Positions 26,974 through 35,634 of a DNA stretch of 64,000 nucleotides are shown here, one piece after another. The DNA is from CAVQJU01 sp963729215 (GTDB lineage: Bacteria; Acidobacteriota; Vicinamibacteria; Vicinamibacterales; CAVVIG01), in assembly GCA_963729215.1 (NCBI GenBank), contig CAVSND010000019.1, positions 186,001 through 250,000 on the forward strand. Reading direction: 5' to 3'. How positions within the stretch are numbered: position 1 is the first letter of the stretch; every line of letters starts with the position of its first letter. The notes under the pieces are model-generated. The model did no database searches. It saw only the letters and a program-made list of their open reading frames with translations, and was not told where the DNA came from. Made by a program: the position numbers and the translations under genes.

Positions 26974-28029
26974 ATGCGCGCGAAGATTGCAGCGATCGTG
27001 TCCGGGTTGGTGATCGCGTGCGCGAGCGCTTGGGCGCAGGCGCCTGCGCCACAGCCGGGGCCCGTGCCGAGCGGCGCGGTTGTCGGCTCGGGCAACTTCT
27101 TCAGCCCAATCGTCGCCGACCTCGACAAGGCGATCGCGTTCTACCGGGATGGCCTGGGACTCGACGTTGCCGCGACGCCGAGCAACGCCGACGCGAACCC
27201 GGCGCTTCGAAACATGTTCGGCCTTCCCGATGCACAGATTCGCTGGTCGATCGGCCGCCCGCCCGCGATGCGCACGGGCGTCGAGATCGTCGAAGTGAAG
27301 AAGGCAGGCGGCCGCGCGTTCGAGCGGCAGATCCAGGACCCGGGCGCGTTCACCCTCGTTGTCGTGGTTCGTGACGTCGACGCCACGCTGGCGAAGGTCA
27401 AGCAGGTGGGGGCGCCGGTCGTCACAACCGGCGGACTGCCAGTCACGTTCGGCACCTCGCCAAAGGTTCGCGCCGTCATCGTCAAGGATCCGGACGGCCA
27501 CTTCGTCCAGCTCACGCAACCCGACCCGCTGCCGCCTGCAACCGCGCCGGATCCGCCGAACGTTATCGGCGTCCGGGTGAGGCTCACCGTCGAGGATGCC
27601 GAAAAGGCGATGCGGTTGTACTGGGACGCGCTCGGCATCCGGGGCCTGACGCCGGGGATGTTCAACAGCGACAAACCCGTGCTCGATCTGCTGGGCGTGA
27701 AGGGCGGTCAGTATCGCCTGAGCACGGCCCAGATACCGACCACCGGCCTTCGCCTCGACTTCCTGGATTTCAAGGGCGTCGATCGCCGGGTCGTCCGGTC
27801 GTCTATTCAGGACCCCGGTTCCACGCGCATGCAGCTGCAGGTGCGGGACGTGGACGAGGCCATCGCGATGCTCAAGCGAGACGGCGGCACGGTGGTCTCG
27901 ACCGGAGGCAACACCGTGGAACTGCCCGGACGCGGCGGGAACACCACCAAGGTCGCCATCGTTCGCGACCCGAACAATCTGTTCCTTGTCTTGTTGCAGG
28001 TGGCCCCGCAGCCGCCGAGGAACCCGTAG
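26974..28029 (+). CDS. Exported two-domain VOC (glyoxalase/dioxygenase-fold) protein
   Basis: 351 residues; GGGGAG before ATG 26974. Signal peptide MRAKIAAIVSGLVIACASAWAQ (in two parts), then two vicinal-oxygen-chelate units: FFSPIVADLDKAIAFYRDGL to VIVKDPDGHFVQLTQPD, and VRLTVEDAEKAMRLYWDALG to AIVRDPNNLFLVLLQ. In the first unit DGHFVQL keeps the usual ligand region; in the second NNLFLVL has lost the His, so metal binding looks asymmetric. VOC enzymes are normally cytoplasmic, so an exported one is noteworthy. Substrate unknown. Confidence 0.77.
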   Translation: MRAKIAAIVSGLVIACASAWAQAPAPQPGPVPSGAVVGSGNFFSPIVADLDKAIAFYRDGLGLDVAATPSNADANPALRNMFGLPDAQIRWSIGRPPAMRTGVEIVEVKKAGGRAFERQIQDPGAFTLVVVVRDVDATLAKVKQVGAPVVTTGGLPVTFGTSPKVRAVIVKDPDGHFVQLTQPDPLPPATAPDPPNVIGVRVRLTVEDAEKAMRLYWDALGIRGLTPGMFNSDKPVLDLLGVKGGQYRLSTAQIPTTGLRLDFLDFKGVDRRVVRSSIQDPGSTRMQLQVRDVDEAIAMLKRDGGTVVSTGGNTVELPGRGGNTTKVAIVRDPNNLFLVLLQVAPQPPRNP

Positions 28030-28079
28030 CGCCCGCGTTCAGGCGGACCTCCGGCCGAGCCCGGTCCCGATAGCAGCCT

Positions 28080-28983
28080 ATGCACGCGCGACTGTCTTGT
28101 GCCGGTGCAGTTCTCGCGATGACCACCATCGGGCTGGCCGCGGCGGACAAGCCCTCGGTCACCGATGTTCTCGCCCGCGTGGGCGACTACGTCGTCCGCT
28201 ACGAGCGCGAGCTATCGGGCATCGTTGCGGAGGAGCGATACGCGCAGACCGCTGACATTGCCGACCGGCCCCAGCTGACGCATCGCCAGCTGAAGATCCG
28301 ACCTGTTGCTCGTACAGGCTCAGGGCCGCGACGGCCAGGGCTTCATCCAGTTCCGCGATGTGTTCGAGGTCGACGGCGATTCCGTGCGCGACCGCACCGA
28401 GCGGCTGGTCACGCTGTTCGTGAATCCCTCCACGGCATCGAGGGATCAGGCCTTCGCGATCATGCGGGAGAGCTCGCGCTACAACATCGGCAGTGTCGAG
28501 CGGAACGTCAACGTGCCCGTGCTGGCGCTGTCGTTCATGCACCCGCGATACCAGTCTCGCTTCAAGTTCACGATGGACTCGGAGGGCGCCGGCGTGCCGA
28601 GGGGCATGCCGAAAGCGTCGAATTTTTCGCTGTCGGTGGATGTGCGCGTGCTGCATTTCCGTGAAGTCGGGTCGCCCCCGCTCATCGACTCGCGGAACTC
28701 GAAAGCACCCGCGAAATCGCACGGCCGCGTCTGGGTCGAGCCCGACACGGGGCGGATTCTCATGACCGAGCTCAATATCGACACGTCCAATGTGGAGAGC
28801 ACAATTCAGGTGAGCTACCAGTCGGAGCCCGTCGTCGGATTTCTCGTGCCGATCGAAATGCGCGAGCGCTACGTGATGCCGAAGCGCGCCTACGAGCTCA
28901 CGGGCACGGCGACCTACGGCAATTTCAGGCGCTTCACGGTGAAGACCAACGAGACCATTGCCGCGCCGAAAGATGTGCCGTAG
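28080..28983 (+). CDS. Secreted protein of unknown function (frameshift near 28304)
   Basis: About 300 residues, ATG 28080, signal peptide ending near GLAAADK. DVLARVGDYVVRYERELSGI and VAEERYAQ give the helical start of a family I know only as hypothetical in Acidobacteriota; after the break come LLLVQAQGRDGQGFIQFRDV, ESSRYNIGSVERNVNVP, GRVWVEPDTGRILMTEL and VGFLVPIEMRERY. Deleting one base in AAGATCCGA (28304) gives LKSDLLLVQ. The second half resembles outer-membrane lipoprotein-sorting-like beta folds (WVEPDTGRI), but I would not name it. Confidence 0.6.
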
Positions 28984-29000
28984 CCACGGCGTTCGGACGA

Positions 29001-29006
29001 TATAAT
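29001..29006 (+). promoter_or_regulatory. -10-like TATAAT before paralog D
   Basis: A perfect TATAAT lies 22 bases before ATG 29029, with GAGGA between. No convincing -35 is at the proper distance, so this is only a candidate. Confidence 0.35.
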
Positions 29007-29028
29007 CCACACAGCGAGGACCTGATTG

Positions 29029-30024
29029 ATGCGAATGCCTGTGTCTCGACATGCGCTCTTTGTGTTGGCCGCACTGGCGGCCGCGTCAATTTCCGTGGGC
29101 GCTCAATCACCTGCGTCGCCCGCGCCGAAGACGGCCGCCGCCAGGCCGGCGAAGGCGTGGACGATACCGCGCACGGCGGATGGACAGCCGGACCTGACCG
29201 GAAACTGGACCAACGCCACATACACGCCGCTCGAACGGCCCGCTAATCTTGGAACGAAAGAGTTCTACACACCGGAAGAGGCCGCCGTTGTCGAGAAGGA
29301 GCGGGTCGCGCAGTTCAACGGCCAGGCGGCCGACGACCTCCACTACGACAACGCGATCTGGCAGAACGAAAACTACAACAAGGGTCTGTCGAGCCTGCGC
29401 ACATCGCTCGTGATCGACCCTCCGGACGGACGCGTTCCGGCTCTCACCGACGAGGCGCGCCGCCGCCCCCTGCCGCCACAGGCGGGCAGTCCCGATCGCC
29501 GTACGGACGGCTACGAGGATCGCTCGCTCGCCGAGCGGTGCATCACCTGGGGCAACGACGGTCCGCCGATCATGCCCGTCGGCTACAACGCCAACCTCGA
29601 TATTTTCCAAGGTCCCGGTTATGTCGTCGTGCGGACGGAGATGATTCACAGCGCGCGGCTGATCCCGATCGACGGGGCGCGTCCGCACGTGGGCCAGAAC
29701 ATCCGGCAGTGGAACGGCGACTCGCGCGGCCACTGGGACGGCAACACGCTCGTCGTCGAGACGACGAATTTCAACGACCGCGTGCGGTTCAGGAATTCGA
29801 CATCCGGCGTCAAGGTGACCGAGCGCTTCACGCGGGTGTCGGCCGACGCGATCACCTACACCTTCACGATCGAGGACCCCGCGACGTGGACCAGATCCTG
29901 GACGGCCGAAGTGCCGATGACCAGAACCCAGGGTCCGATTTTCGAGTACGGCTGCCACGAGGGGAACTACGGTCTGGCCAACATCCTCCGTGCCGCACGA
30001 GTCGAAGAAAAATCCAGCGAGTAG
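29029..30024 (+). CDS. Secreted family paralog D
   Basis: 331 residues; GAGGA before ATG 29029. Signal peptide ends near ISVGAQSPA. Family motifs in order: WTIPRTADGQPDLTGNWTN, LERPANLGTKEFYTPEEAA, DPPDGRVPALTDE, YEDRSLAERCITWGNDGPP, EMIHSARLIPIDGARPHVG, NGDSRGHWDGNTLVVETTNF, VTERFTRVSADAITYTFTIE and FEYGCHEGNYGLANIL. It belongs to the subtype with SLAERCITWG instead of SLYDRCITRG. Role unknown. The stop lies 35 bases inside the next gene. Confidence 0.78.
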   Translation: MRMPVSRHALFVLAALAAASISVGAQSPASPAPKTAAARPAKAWTIPRTADGQPDLTGNWTNATYTPLERPANLGTKEFYTPEEAAVVEKERVAQFNGQAADDLHYDNAIWQNENYNKGLSSLRTSLVIDPPDGRVPALTDEARRRPLPPQAGSPDRRTDGYEDRSLAERCITWGNDGPPIMPVGYNANLDIFQGPGYVVVRTEMIHSARLIPIDGARPHVGQNIRQWNGDSRGHWDGNTLVVETTNFNDRVRFRNSTSGVKVTERFTRVSADAITYTFTIEDPATWTRSWTAEVPMTRTQGPIFEYGCHEGNYGLANILRAARVEEKSSE

Positions 30025-30376
30025 CCACACCAGGCTCGTGTATTCGACCAGCACGGGCGGCGTGTGTCCACGCTGCGGCTGGCCGCAACGCGACTGCAAA
30101 TGCAGCACGCGCACGAGCGAGGCGTCCGTACCCGCTCGCCCCGGCGCGATTGTCGCCAAACTCCGCATGGAGAAGAAGGGGCGCGGCGGCAAGATGGTGA
30201 CCGTCGTCGACGGTCTTCCGAACAACGCCGATTTCCTGAAAGAACTGATCCAGGAACTGAAACGCGCCTGCGGCACGGGCGGCGCCGCGGGCGACGGCTT
30301 CGTCGAACTTCAGGGCGATCTTCGCGACAGAGTTCGCGAGTTGCTGACGAAGAAAGGCTACGTCGTGAAGGGGTAG
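29990..30376 (+). CDS. SUI1/eIF1-like translation factor (YciH family)
   Basis: 128 residues from GTG 29990, overlapping paralog D by 35 bases. The start is supported because HTRLVYSTSTGG aligns with the RLVYST opening of YciH. VCPRCGWPQRDCKC gives a four-cysteine zinc-like knuckle absent from E. coli YciH, then KMVTVVDGLPNNADFLKELI, CGTGGAAGDGFVELQGD and LLTKKGYVVKG, the SUI1 fold. The family monitors start-site selection on the ribosome; its role in bacteria is minor and condition-dependent. Confidence 0.82.
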   Translation: MPHESKKNPASSHTRLVYSTSTGGVCPRCGWPQRDCKCSTRTSEASVPARPGAIVAKLRMEKKGRGGKMVTVVDGLPNNADFLKELIQELKRACGTGGAAGDGFVELQGDLRDRVRELLTKKGYVVKG

Positions 30377-31333
30377 AGGTTAGAGGTTAGAGAGAGGCCC
30401 GCCTCGGCAATCAGCGTTTTCATATCCAGCGGCACGGGCGCTTCGAGCGCGACGCGCTTGCCCGTGACGGGATGCGTGAAGGCCACCCGCCACGCGTGGA
30501 GGGCCTGGCGAGGGAACGTCCATCCTGGCTTTCCGTTCGCGCGGGCCGTCGCGTACGTGGTGTCGCCGACAATCGGCCAGCCGCGCGCGGCCAGATGGAC
30601 TCGAATCTGATGCCTCCGCCCCGTGGCCAGGCGGCAGCGAAGCAGCGACAACTCGGTCCCCCTCGAAATCCGAACGAACCGCGTGAGGCTGGGGACTCCG
30701 TCGCGGGCCGACGCGACCATCCGCCGCCGGTCGTTCCCGTCAACAGCCAGTCGAAGATCGATCCGCTCCCCGTGCGGTGTTGACCCTCCCGTACACGACG
30801 GCGAGATAGTCCTTTTCGCTCTGGTCAGACGTCATCTCGCGCTGGAGCGCCGCGTGAATCGCCGCGCTTTTCGCCACGAGCAGAATCCCGGAGGTGAGCT
30901 TGTCGAGCCGGCCCACGAGGGACGGGCGATGACCGTCCGCCCATTCGCGGGCATGCCAGAGCAGCGCGTTCATCAGGGTGCCGCCGGCGTGCCGATACGT
31001 CGGATGCACGACCACGCCCGCCGGTTTGTCGAGCGCCAGCAAATGCTCGTCTTCGTAGAGCACGTCCAGCATGGCGAGCGCATCGCGCGCGTCGGACGCG
31101 GCCGGGCGGCCCCTCGTGGTGTCGGTGAATTGAACGGTCACGACGTCGTTGCAGGCCGTCCGCGTGGAGACGCGTGAGACGATCCGGCCGTTGACGGTCA
31201 CCTGGCCGTCTTCGATCCACGCCTGGACGCGCGTGCGCGTGGCCGCGCGCACGTCGGTCAGATGCCGGCGGATGACGAGATCGAGGCGAAGGCCAGCGTC
31301 TCCACGATCGGCCGTCAGCGTTCGGAGCGTCAA
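30358..31333 (-). CDS. RluA/RluD-family pseudouridine synthase (frameshift near 30765)
   Basis: About 325 residues from TTG 31333 with AGGGA six bases upstream. S4 RNA-binding domain (RVQAWIEDGQVTVNGRIVSR, residues ~35-55), LDKPAGVVVHP near 101-111 and the catalytic RLDKLTSGILLVAK near 142 (the usual His before RLD is Gly). Deleting one G from the GGGG near 30765 joins VNTAR to ERIDLRLAVDGNDRRRM; the second part has GRRHQIRVHLAARGWPIVGD. It isomerises uridines in rRNA or tRNA. Its last ten residues (SLTSNLYPFTT) are encoded by the AGAGGTTAG repeat, so the repeat may have replaced the native end. Confidence 0.8.
30374..30397. repeat. AGAGGTTAG word array (copy 3)
   Basis: TAGAGGTTAGAGGTTAGAGA starts at the stop codon of the SUI1 gene and supplies the 3' coding end of the convergent pseudouridine synthase. 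Confidence 0.7.
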
Positions 31334-31354
31334 GAAAGTCCCTGGTGCATGGAT

Positions 31355-31460
31355 GCTTGGTCGTCCTTGGTCCGTGGTCCTCAGTCCAGCGGACTATCAG
31401 GACAGGACCACGGACCCTGGACGGACCAGGAACCAGGAACCAAGCACCAGGGACCGTCCT
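31355..31460. repeat. Nested inverted repeat of GGTCC words with CCAGGAA tandem
   Basis: GGTCCGTGGTCCT (31369-31381) pairs perfectly with AGGACCACGGACC (31404-31416). Inside, AGTCC and GGACT form a second stem. CCAGGAACCAGGAACCAAG follows as a 7-base tandem. It fills the gap between the pseudouridine synthase and the DUF885 gene. Confidence 0.75.
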
Positions 31461-31465
31461 CGTCC

Positions 31466-32816
31466 CTACCTGCCCGGCTCGCGAAGACCAGAAGGCAGCC
31501 GCGGCGACGCGAGGAGGCTCACGAATTCGTCCCAGCGGCGCGCGGGCTGGGTGGCGGTGCCGCCGCGCGATTCGACGAACTGTTTCACGAGGTCCTTCCC
31601 CAGGTTGTAGTTGATCACGTAGCTGCGATAGGTGTCGTAGAAGCGCGTGCGTTGTTCGGCGCGAGGAGGCGACATCATCGCGTACCGGGCCAGCCAGGCG
31701 GCCGTGCCCGCGCCGATCGACCTCACCGTTCAGGTACCGGCGCGCCGCCTCGTTGCCCGAGTACGCCAGCCGATCTGTGAGCACCTGGAGCCGGCTGTAC
31801 ATGTCGGCCTGCGAGGCGTCGAGCCCCGCTTCCGGATACAGGACGTCGCGCTCGAATCTCGCCCGCTCGTCTCCGGGAAACGCGACCTCGATGCCGTAGT
31901 TGGCCGTGCCTTCGGCGATGAGCGACTGTGGCGAAAACAGGGCGTACACCGAGAACTCAACCCAGCCGCGCTCGCGGACCAGGCGCTGCTCGAGCAGTGC
32001 GTTGTACACGTGGTGGCCGGGATACCCCTCGTGGCACGCGAGATCGACGGCGCGGTCGATGTAGATCGGCAGGTCCGTGTTGACCTGGATCAGGCTGCGA
32101 TAGCCGCCCTGGTACCAGTTGTAACCGCTCCATGGCTTGTCCTTCACGTATTCCACGGTAAAGGACTCGCTGTCCGGCAGGCGCACGTGTGCCAGCGTGC
32201 GGGCGCGGCACTCGGCGATGGCCCGATCGAAGACGCGCGTCAACCGATCGGGCGGGATGACAAACTTCTGGCGGTACGCGTCGTAGCGCTCCACGAGCGG
32301 TCCGCTGCCGGGAAGCAGCCGGCCGATTTCATCGAGCGCGGCCTGATAGTACGAGTCGGGATGCGCCGGCGAGACGGCGTCGTACAGGGCCTGCGACTCC
32401 TCATCGAAGGTCAGCCTGGCTCCCTGCAGCATCCGCACACGTGCCCGGAGCGCCTCGAGCTGCCGCCGCAGGTAGTCGTGTCGCAGGACGAGGAGCGTAT
32501 CGCGCCGGTCGGCGTCCGTGAGATCGGGGATCGCCCCAATCAGCTTCGCGGCGTCGCCATCGATCTCGGTGAGCGGCCGCTTGAGCCGCTGGGCGTCGGC
32601 TTTCCACTCGGCGGGCCCGAAAAACGAGTCGACATAGTCCGCATCGTGCTGCCCGACGGCCAGCACCAGCTTCACGTACTGCTCAGCGATCGCATTCATC
32701 GGCAATTTCTGCGAGCCTCGTGGCGCGGTTGGGCGATCGACCGTGCCGGTCTGCTGCGCCGACGCAATCGCGGCCAGCGCGAGCGCCGCCAGGCAGGTAG
32801 GAAGCCACCGGTTCAT
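31466..32816 (-). CDS. Exported DUF885-type metallopeptidase-like protein (frameshift near 31727)
   Basis: About 450 residues. Signal peptide MNRWLPTCLAALALAAIASA. HEGYPGHH at residues 262-269 is the DUF885 zinc-site motif, a variant of HExxH, with the downstream acid in SLIAEGTANYGIE. Around it VNTDLPIYIDRAVDLACHEG and LDASQADMYSRLQVLTDRLA are typical. Deleting one base near 31727 joins YLNGEV to IGAGTAAWLARYAMMSPP. DUF885 proteins are probable zinc carboxypeptidase/oligopeptidase relatives; this one is ~100 residues shorter than most. Secreted or periplasmic. Confidence 0.8.
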
Positions 32817-32930
32817 ACCGATCCCATTGTAGAAGAAGAAGGCGCATCGACAAGCGTGTAGGGCAGACCGGCGATTCCGACATTCCGCGTCGAGGCGTTT
32901 GAGTCTGACAGATTGTGATGACGATCAATG

Positions 32931-32948
32931 CTGCGTGCGCGAGCGCAG
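32931..32948. promoter_or_regulatory. Inverted repeat upstream of the sigma-54-like promoter
   Basis: CTGCG-N8-CGCAG, about 160 bases before the -24 element. The distance suits an enhancer-binding activator, but the sequence is not the NtrC consensus, so this is speculative. The rest of the 396-base gap 32817-33212 shows no gene or repeat that I can support. Confidence 0.25.
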
Positions 32949-33103
32949 GGATGCGGCCGTTCTCTCAGCATTCTGGCGGCGCGAACGGACATCACCCTAC
33001 GTCGTTGTCGGTCTGTGACCGCGGACGTTACAGATACGTGACACTCGGATCCGGTCTTCGTTGAAATTCCCCTGTGAATTCTCGCGTCGCGCATCTGCAC
33101 GCG

Positions 33104-33119
33104 TGGAACCTCGTTTGCA
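33104..33119 (+). promoter_or_regulatory. Sigma-54-type -24/-12 promoter of the porin-urt operon
   Basis: TGGAACCTCGTTTGCA has GG (33105-33106), ten bases, then GC (33117-33118), matching TGGCAC-N5-TTGCA at all but one position. It lies 95 bases before the porin start, and the operon moves urea, a classic nitrogen-limitation target. Confidence 0.55.
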
Positions 33120-33212
33120 CTTCGCGTCGGTCACACGAGAAATCCGCGTCTGTTCGTTCCGACAAACACGAAGAGTCTTCGATGCGCTTCGCGCGCGACG
33201 AGAGGGTGAACC

Positions 33213-34292
33213 ATGCACATGAGATGTGTTGGCAAGTTCCACCGATGGACGGAGCCGCGCCTGATGCCCGCGCTGCTGCTGGGTATCCTGCTTGCGGCTG
33301 CGCCGTCTTCGGCGCAGAGTCCGCCGCCGCTGCCGACCGTCGGCGCGGGCGTGCAGACAAGTTACGTGCACACGTCTCCTGAGGGCGGCGACTCCACGGA
33401 CACGTTTCCACTCAACAGCGTCCGGTTGTACGTCAGCGGAACGGCGGCGCCGAAAATCAAGTACATGTTCAACACGGAGTACGACAGCAACAATCACGTC
33501 AACGTGCTCGACGCGGCCGCGCAGTTCGAGCTGTCGCCCGCGGTGAACTTCTGGGTCGGCCGGATGCTGCCGCCGAGCGACCGCGCGAACTTGTACGGGC
33601 CGTACTACTCGAACGAATGGGCGGTCTACACCGACGGCATCCAGGACGGCTACCCGTTTGTGGCCACGGGCCGCGACAACGGCTTCCTCTATTGGGGCCA
33701 GTTCGACAAGATCAAGCTCTCGGGCGGCATCTTCGACGGCGCCACGGCGACCGGCACCAGCACCGTCATCACGGCTGGCCGCGCGCAGGTGGACTTCTGG
33801 GACGCCGAGGATGGCTACTACCTCAACGGCACCTACTACGGCGCGAAAAACCTGCTGGCCGTCGGCATCGCCGGGCAGTTCCAGGGCAGCGACAAGTCGG
33901 CCTGGAACGTGGACTTCCTGCTCGAGAAGAAGGTGTCGGGCGGCGGCGCGTTCACGGTTGAGAGTCAATACAACAACTACAGCCAGCTGGGCGGCTACAA
34001 CGCACGGTACGGGGAGAGCGACGGCGCCTACGGCCTCGCGAGCTTTCTGTTTCCGCCCGCCATGGGCATGACGGGGAAGTTCCAGGTCATGGGGAAGTAC
34101 GCGCAGGCGAACTTCACCAAGGGCATCACCGCGCTCGACGCGGACTACACCCAGAAGACGACCGAGTTCAACTTCAACTACATCATCAAGGACTTCAACG
34201 CGCGCGTGATGTTCTTCATCAAGGACACCCGCTTCGACGCCGTGAAGCACAACGACACACAGGTGGGCGTTGGTATCCAGCTGCAGATCTGA
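33213..34292 (+). CDS. Outer-membrane porin upstream of the urea transporter
   Basis: 359 residues; GAGAGGG before ATG 33213. The signal peptide is preceded by a long basic N-terminus (cleavage near SSAQSPPP, residue ~35; ATG 33219 also possible). The mature chain is built of amphipathic strands: SVRLYVSGTAAPKIKYMFNT, AAQFELSPAVNFWVGRMLPP, YYLNGTYYGAKNLLAVGIAG, ending FNFNYIIKDFNARVMFFIKD and VGIQLQI. RLYVSG and WVGRMLPP resemble phosphate/short-chain-selective porins (OprO/P type). Its place ahead of urtABCDE suggests a urea or amide pore. Confidence 0.78.
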   Translation: MHMRCVGKFHRWTEPRLMPALLLGILLAAAPSSAQSPPPLPTVGAGVQTSYVHTSPEGGDSTDTFPLNSVRLYVSGTAAPKIKYMFNTEYDSNNHVNVLDAAAQFELSPAVNFWVGRMLPPSDRANLYGPYYSNEWAVYTDGIQDGYPFVATGRDNGFLYWGQFDKIKLSGGIFDGATATGTSTVITAGRAQVDFWDAEDGYYLNGTYYGAKNLLAVGIAGQFQGSDKSAWNVDFLLEKKVSGGGAFTVESQYNNYSQLGGYNARYGESDGAYGLASFLFPPAMGMTGKFQVMGKYAQANFTKGITALDADYTQKTTEFNFNYIIKDFNARVMFFIKDTRFDAVKHNDTQVGVGIQLQI

Positions 34293-34347
34293 TGAGCGTG
34301 GCGCCATCGTCTCCCAATCGTCTTGGCCCCAATGAAGGAGTGAACAT

Positions 34348-35634
34348 ATGAAAAAGAGACAGATACGCCTGGCAACGTGGCTGACGGCCACGGCCCTGGC
34401 ATGGTCAGCAGCGGCATCCGCGCAGGGCACGATCAAGGTCGGTGTGCTGCATTCGCTCTCGGGCACGATGGCCATCAGCGAAACCACGCTGAAGGACACC
34501 GTGCTGATGCTCATCGAGGAGCAGAACAAGAAGGGCGGGCTGCTCGGCAAGAAGCTCGAGGCCGTGGTGGTGGATCCCGCGTCCGACTGGCCGCTGTTCG
34601 CCGAGAAGGCACGAGAGCTCCTCGAGAAGGACAAGGTCGCGGTCACGTTCGGCTGCTGGACGTCGGTGTCCCGGAAGTCCGTGCTGCCCGTTTTCGAGAA
34701 GGACAACGGCCTGCTCTTCTATCCCGTCCAGTACGAAGGGGAGGAGTCGTCCAAAAACGTCATCTATACCGGCGCGGCCCCCAACCAGCAGGCCATTCCC
34801 GCTGTGGACTACCTGATGAAGGACCTCGCCGTGAAGCGGTGGGTGCTCGAGGGCACCGACTACGTGTATCCGCGCACCACGAACAAGATCCTCGAGGCGT
34901 ACCTGCTCGCCAAGGGCGTCAAACCCGAGGACATCTCGATCAACTACACGCCGTTCGGCTATTCCGACTGGCAGACGCGGGTCGCCGCGATCAAGCGGTT
35001 CGGCTCGGCCGGCAAGAAGACGGCGGTCGTGTCCACCATCAACGGCGACGCCAACGTGCCGTTCTACAAGGAGCTCGGCAACCAGAAGATCTCGGCAGAA
35101 GACATCCCGGTCGTCGCGTTCTCGGTCGGCGAAGAGGAGTTGTCCGGCCTCGATGCCAAACCGCTGGTCGGCCATCTCGCCGCCTGGAACTACTTCCAGA
35201 GCATCAGCACGCCGGCCAACAAGGCGTTCATCGATCGCTGGCACGCGTATATCAAGAAACCCAAGCGCACGACCAACGACCCGATGGAAGCGCACTACAT
35301 CGGCTTTGCCCTGTGGGTGAAAGCCGTGCAGAAGGCAGGCTCGACCGACGTCGACAAAGTGCTCGCGGCCCTGCCCGGCCTCGAAGTGCCGAACCTGACC
35401 GGCGGCATCGCGAAGCTGCTGCCCAACCATCACATCACGAAGCCGGTGTACATCGGCGAGGTGAAGGCCGACGGCCAGTTCAGCGTGGTCTGGAAGACGC
35501 CCGGCACCGTGCCCGGCGATGCCTGGTCGGATTTCCTCCCCGGCAGCAAGGACATCGAAGCCGACTGGGTCACGTTGAAATGCGGGAACTATAATTCCAA
35601 GACCAAGGTGTGTTCGGGACAAAACTACAAGTGA
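34348..35634 (+). CDS. urtA: Urea ABC transporter substrate-binding protein
   Basis: 428 residues; AAGGAG before ATG 34348. Signal peptide ends near ASAQGT. Leu/Ile/Val-binding fold with the UrtA/FmdD hallmarks IKVGVLHSLSGTMAISE, FGCWTSVSRKSVLPVFE, GLLFYPVQYEGEESSKNVIY, FVYP-like DYVYPRTTN, and TNDPMEAHYIGF near the end. It captures urea in the periplasm for UrtBCDE. The stop overlaps the urtB GTG. Confidence 0.93.
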   Translation: MKKRQIRLATWLTATALAWSAAASAQGTIKVGVLHSLSGTMAISETTLKDTVLMLIEEQNKKGGLLGKKLEAVVVDPASDWPLFAEKARELLEKDKVAVTFGCWTSVSRKSVLPVFEKDNGLLFYPVQYEGEESSKNVIYTGAAPNQQAIPAVDYLMKDLAVKRWVLEGTDYVYPRTTNKILEAYLLAKGVKPEDISINYTPFGYSDWQTRVAAIKRFGSAGKKTAVVSTINGDANVPFYKELGNQKISAEDIPVVAFSVGEEELSGLDAKPLVGHLAAWNYFQSISTPANKAFIDRWHAYIKKPKRTTNDPMEAHYIGFALWVKAVQKAGSTDVDKVLAALPGLEVPNLTGGIAKLLPNHHITKPVYIGEVKADGQFSVVWKTPGTVPGDAWSDFLPGSKDIEADWVTLKCGNYNSKTKVCSGQNYK

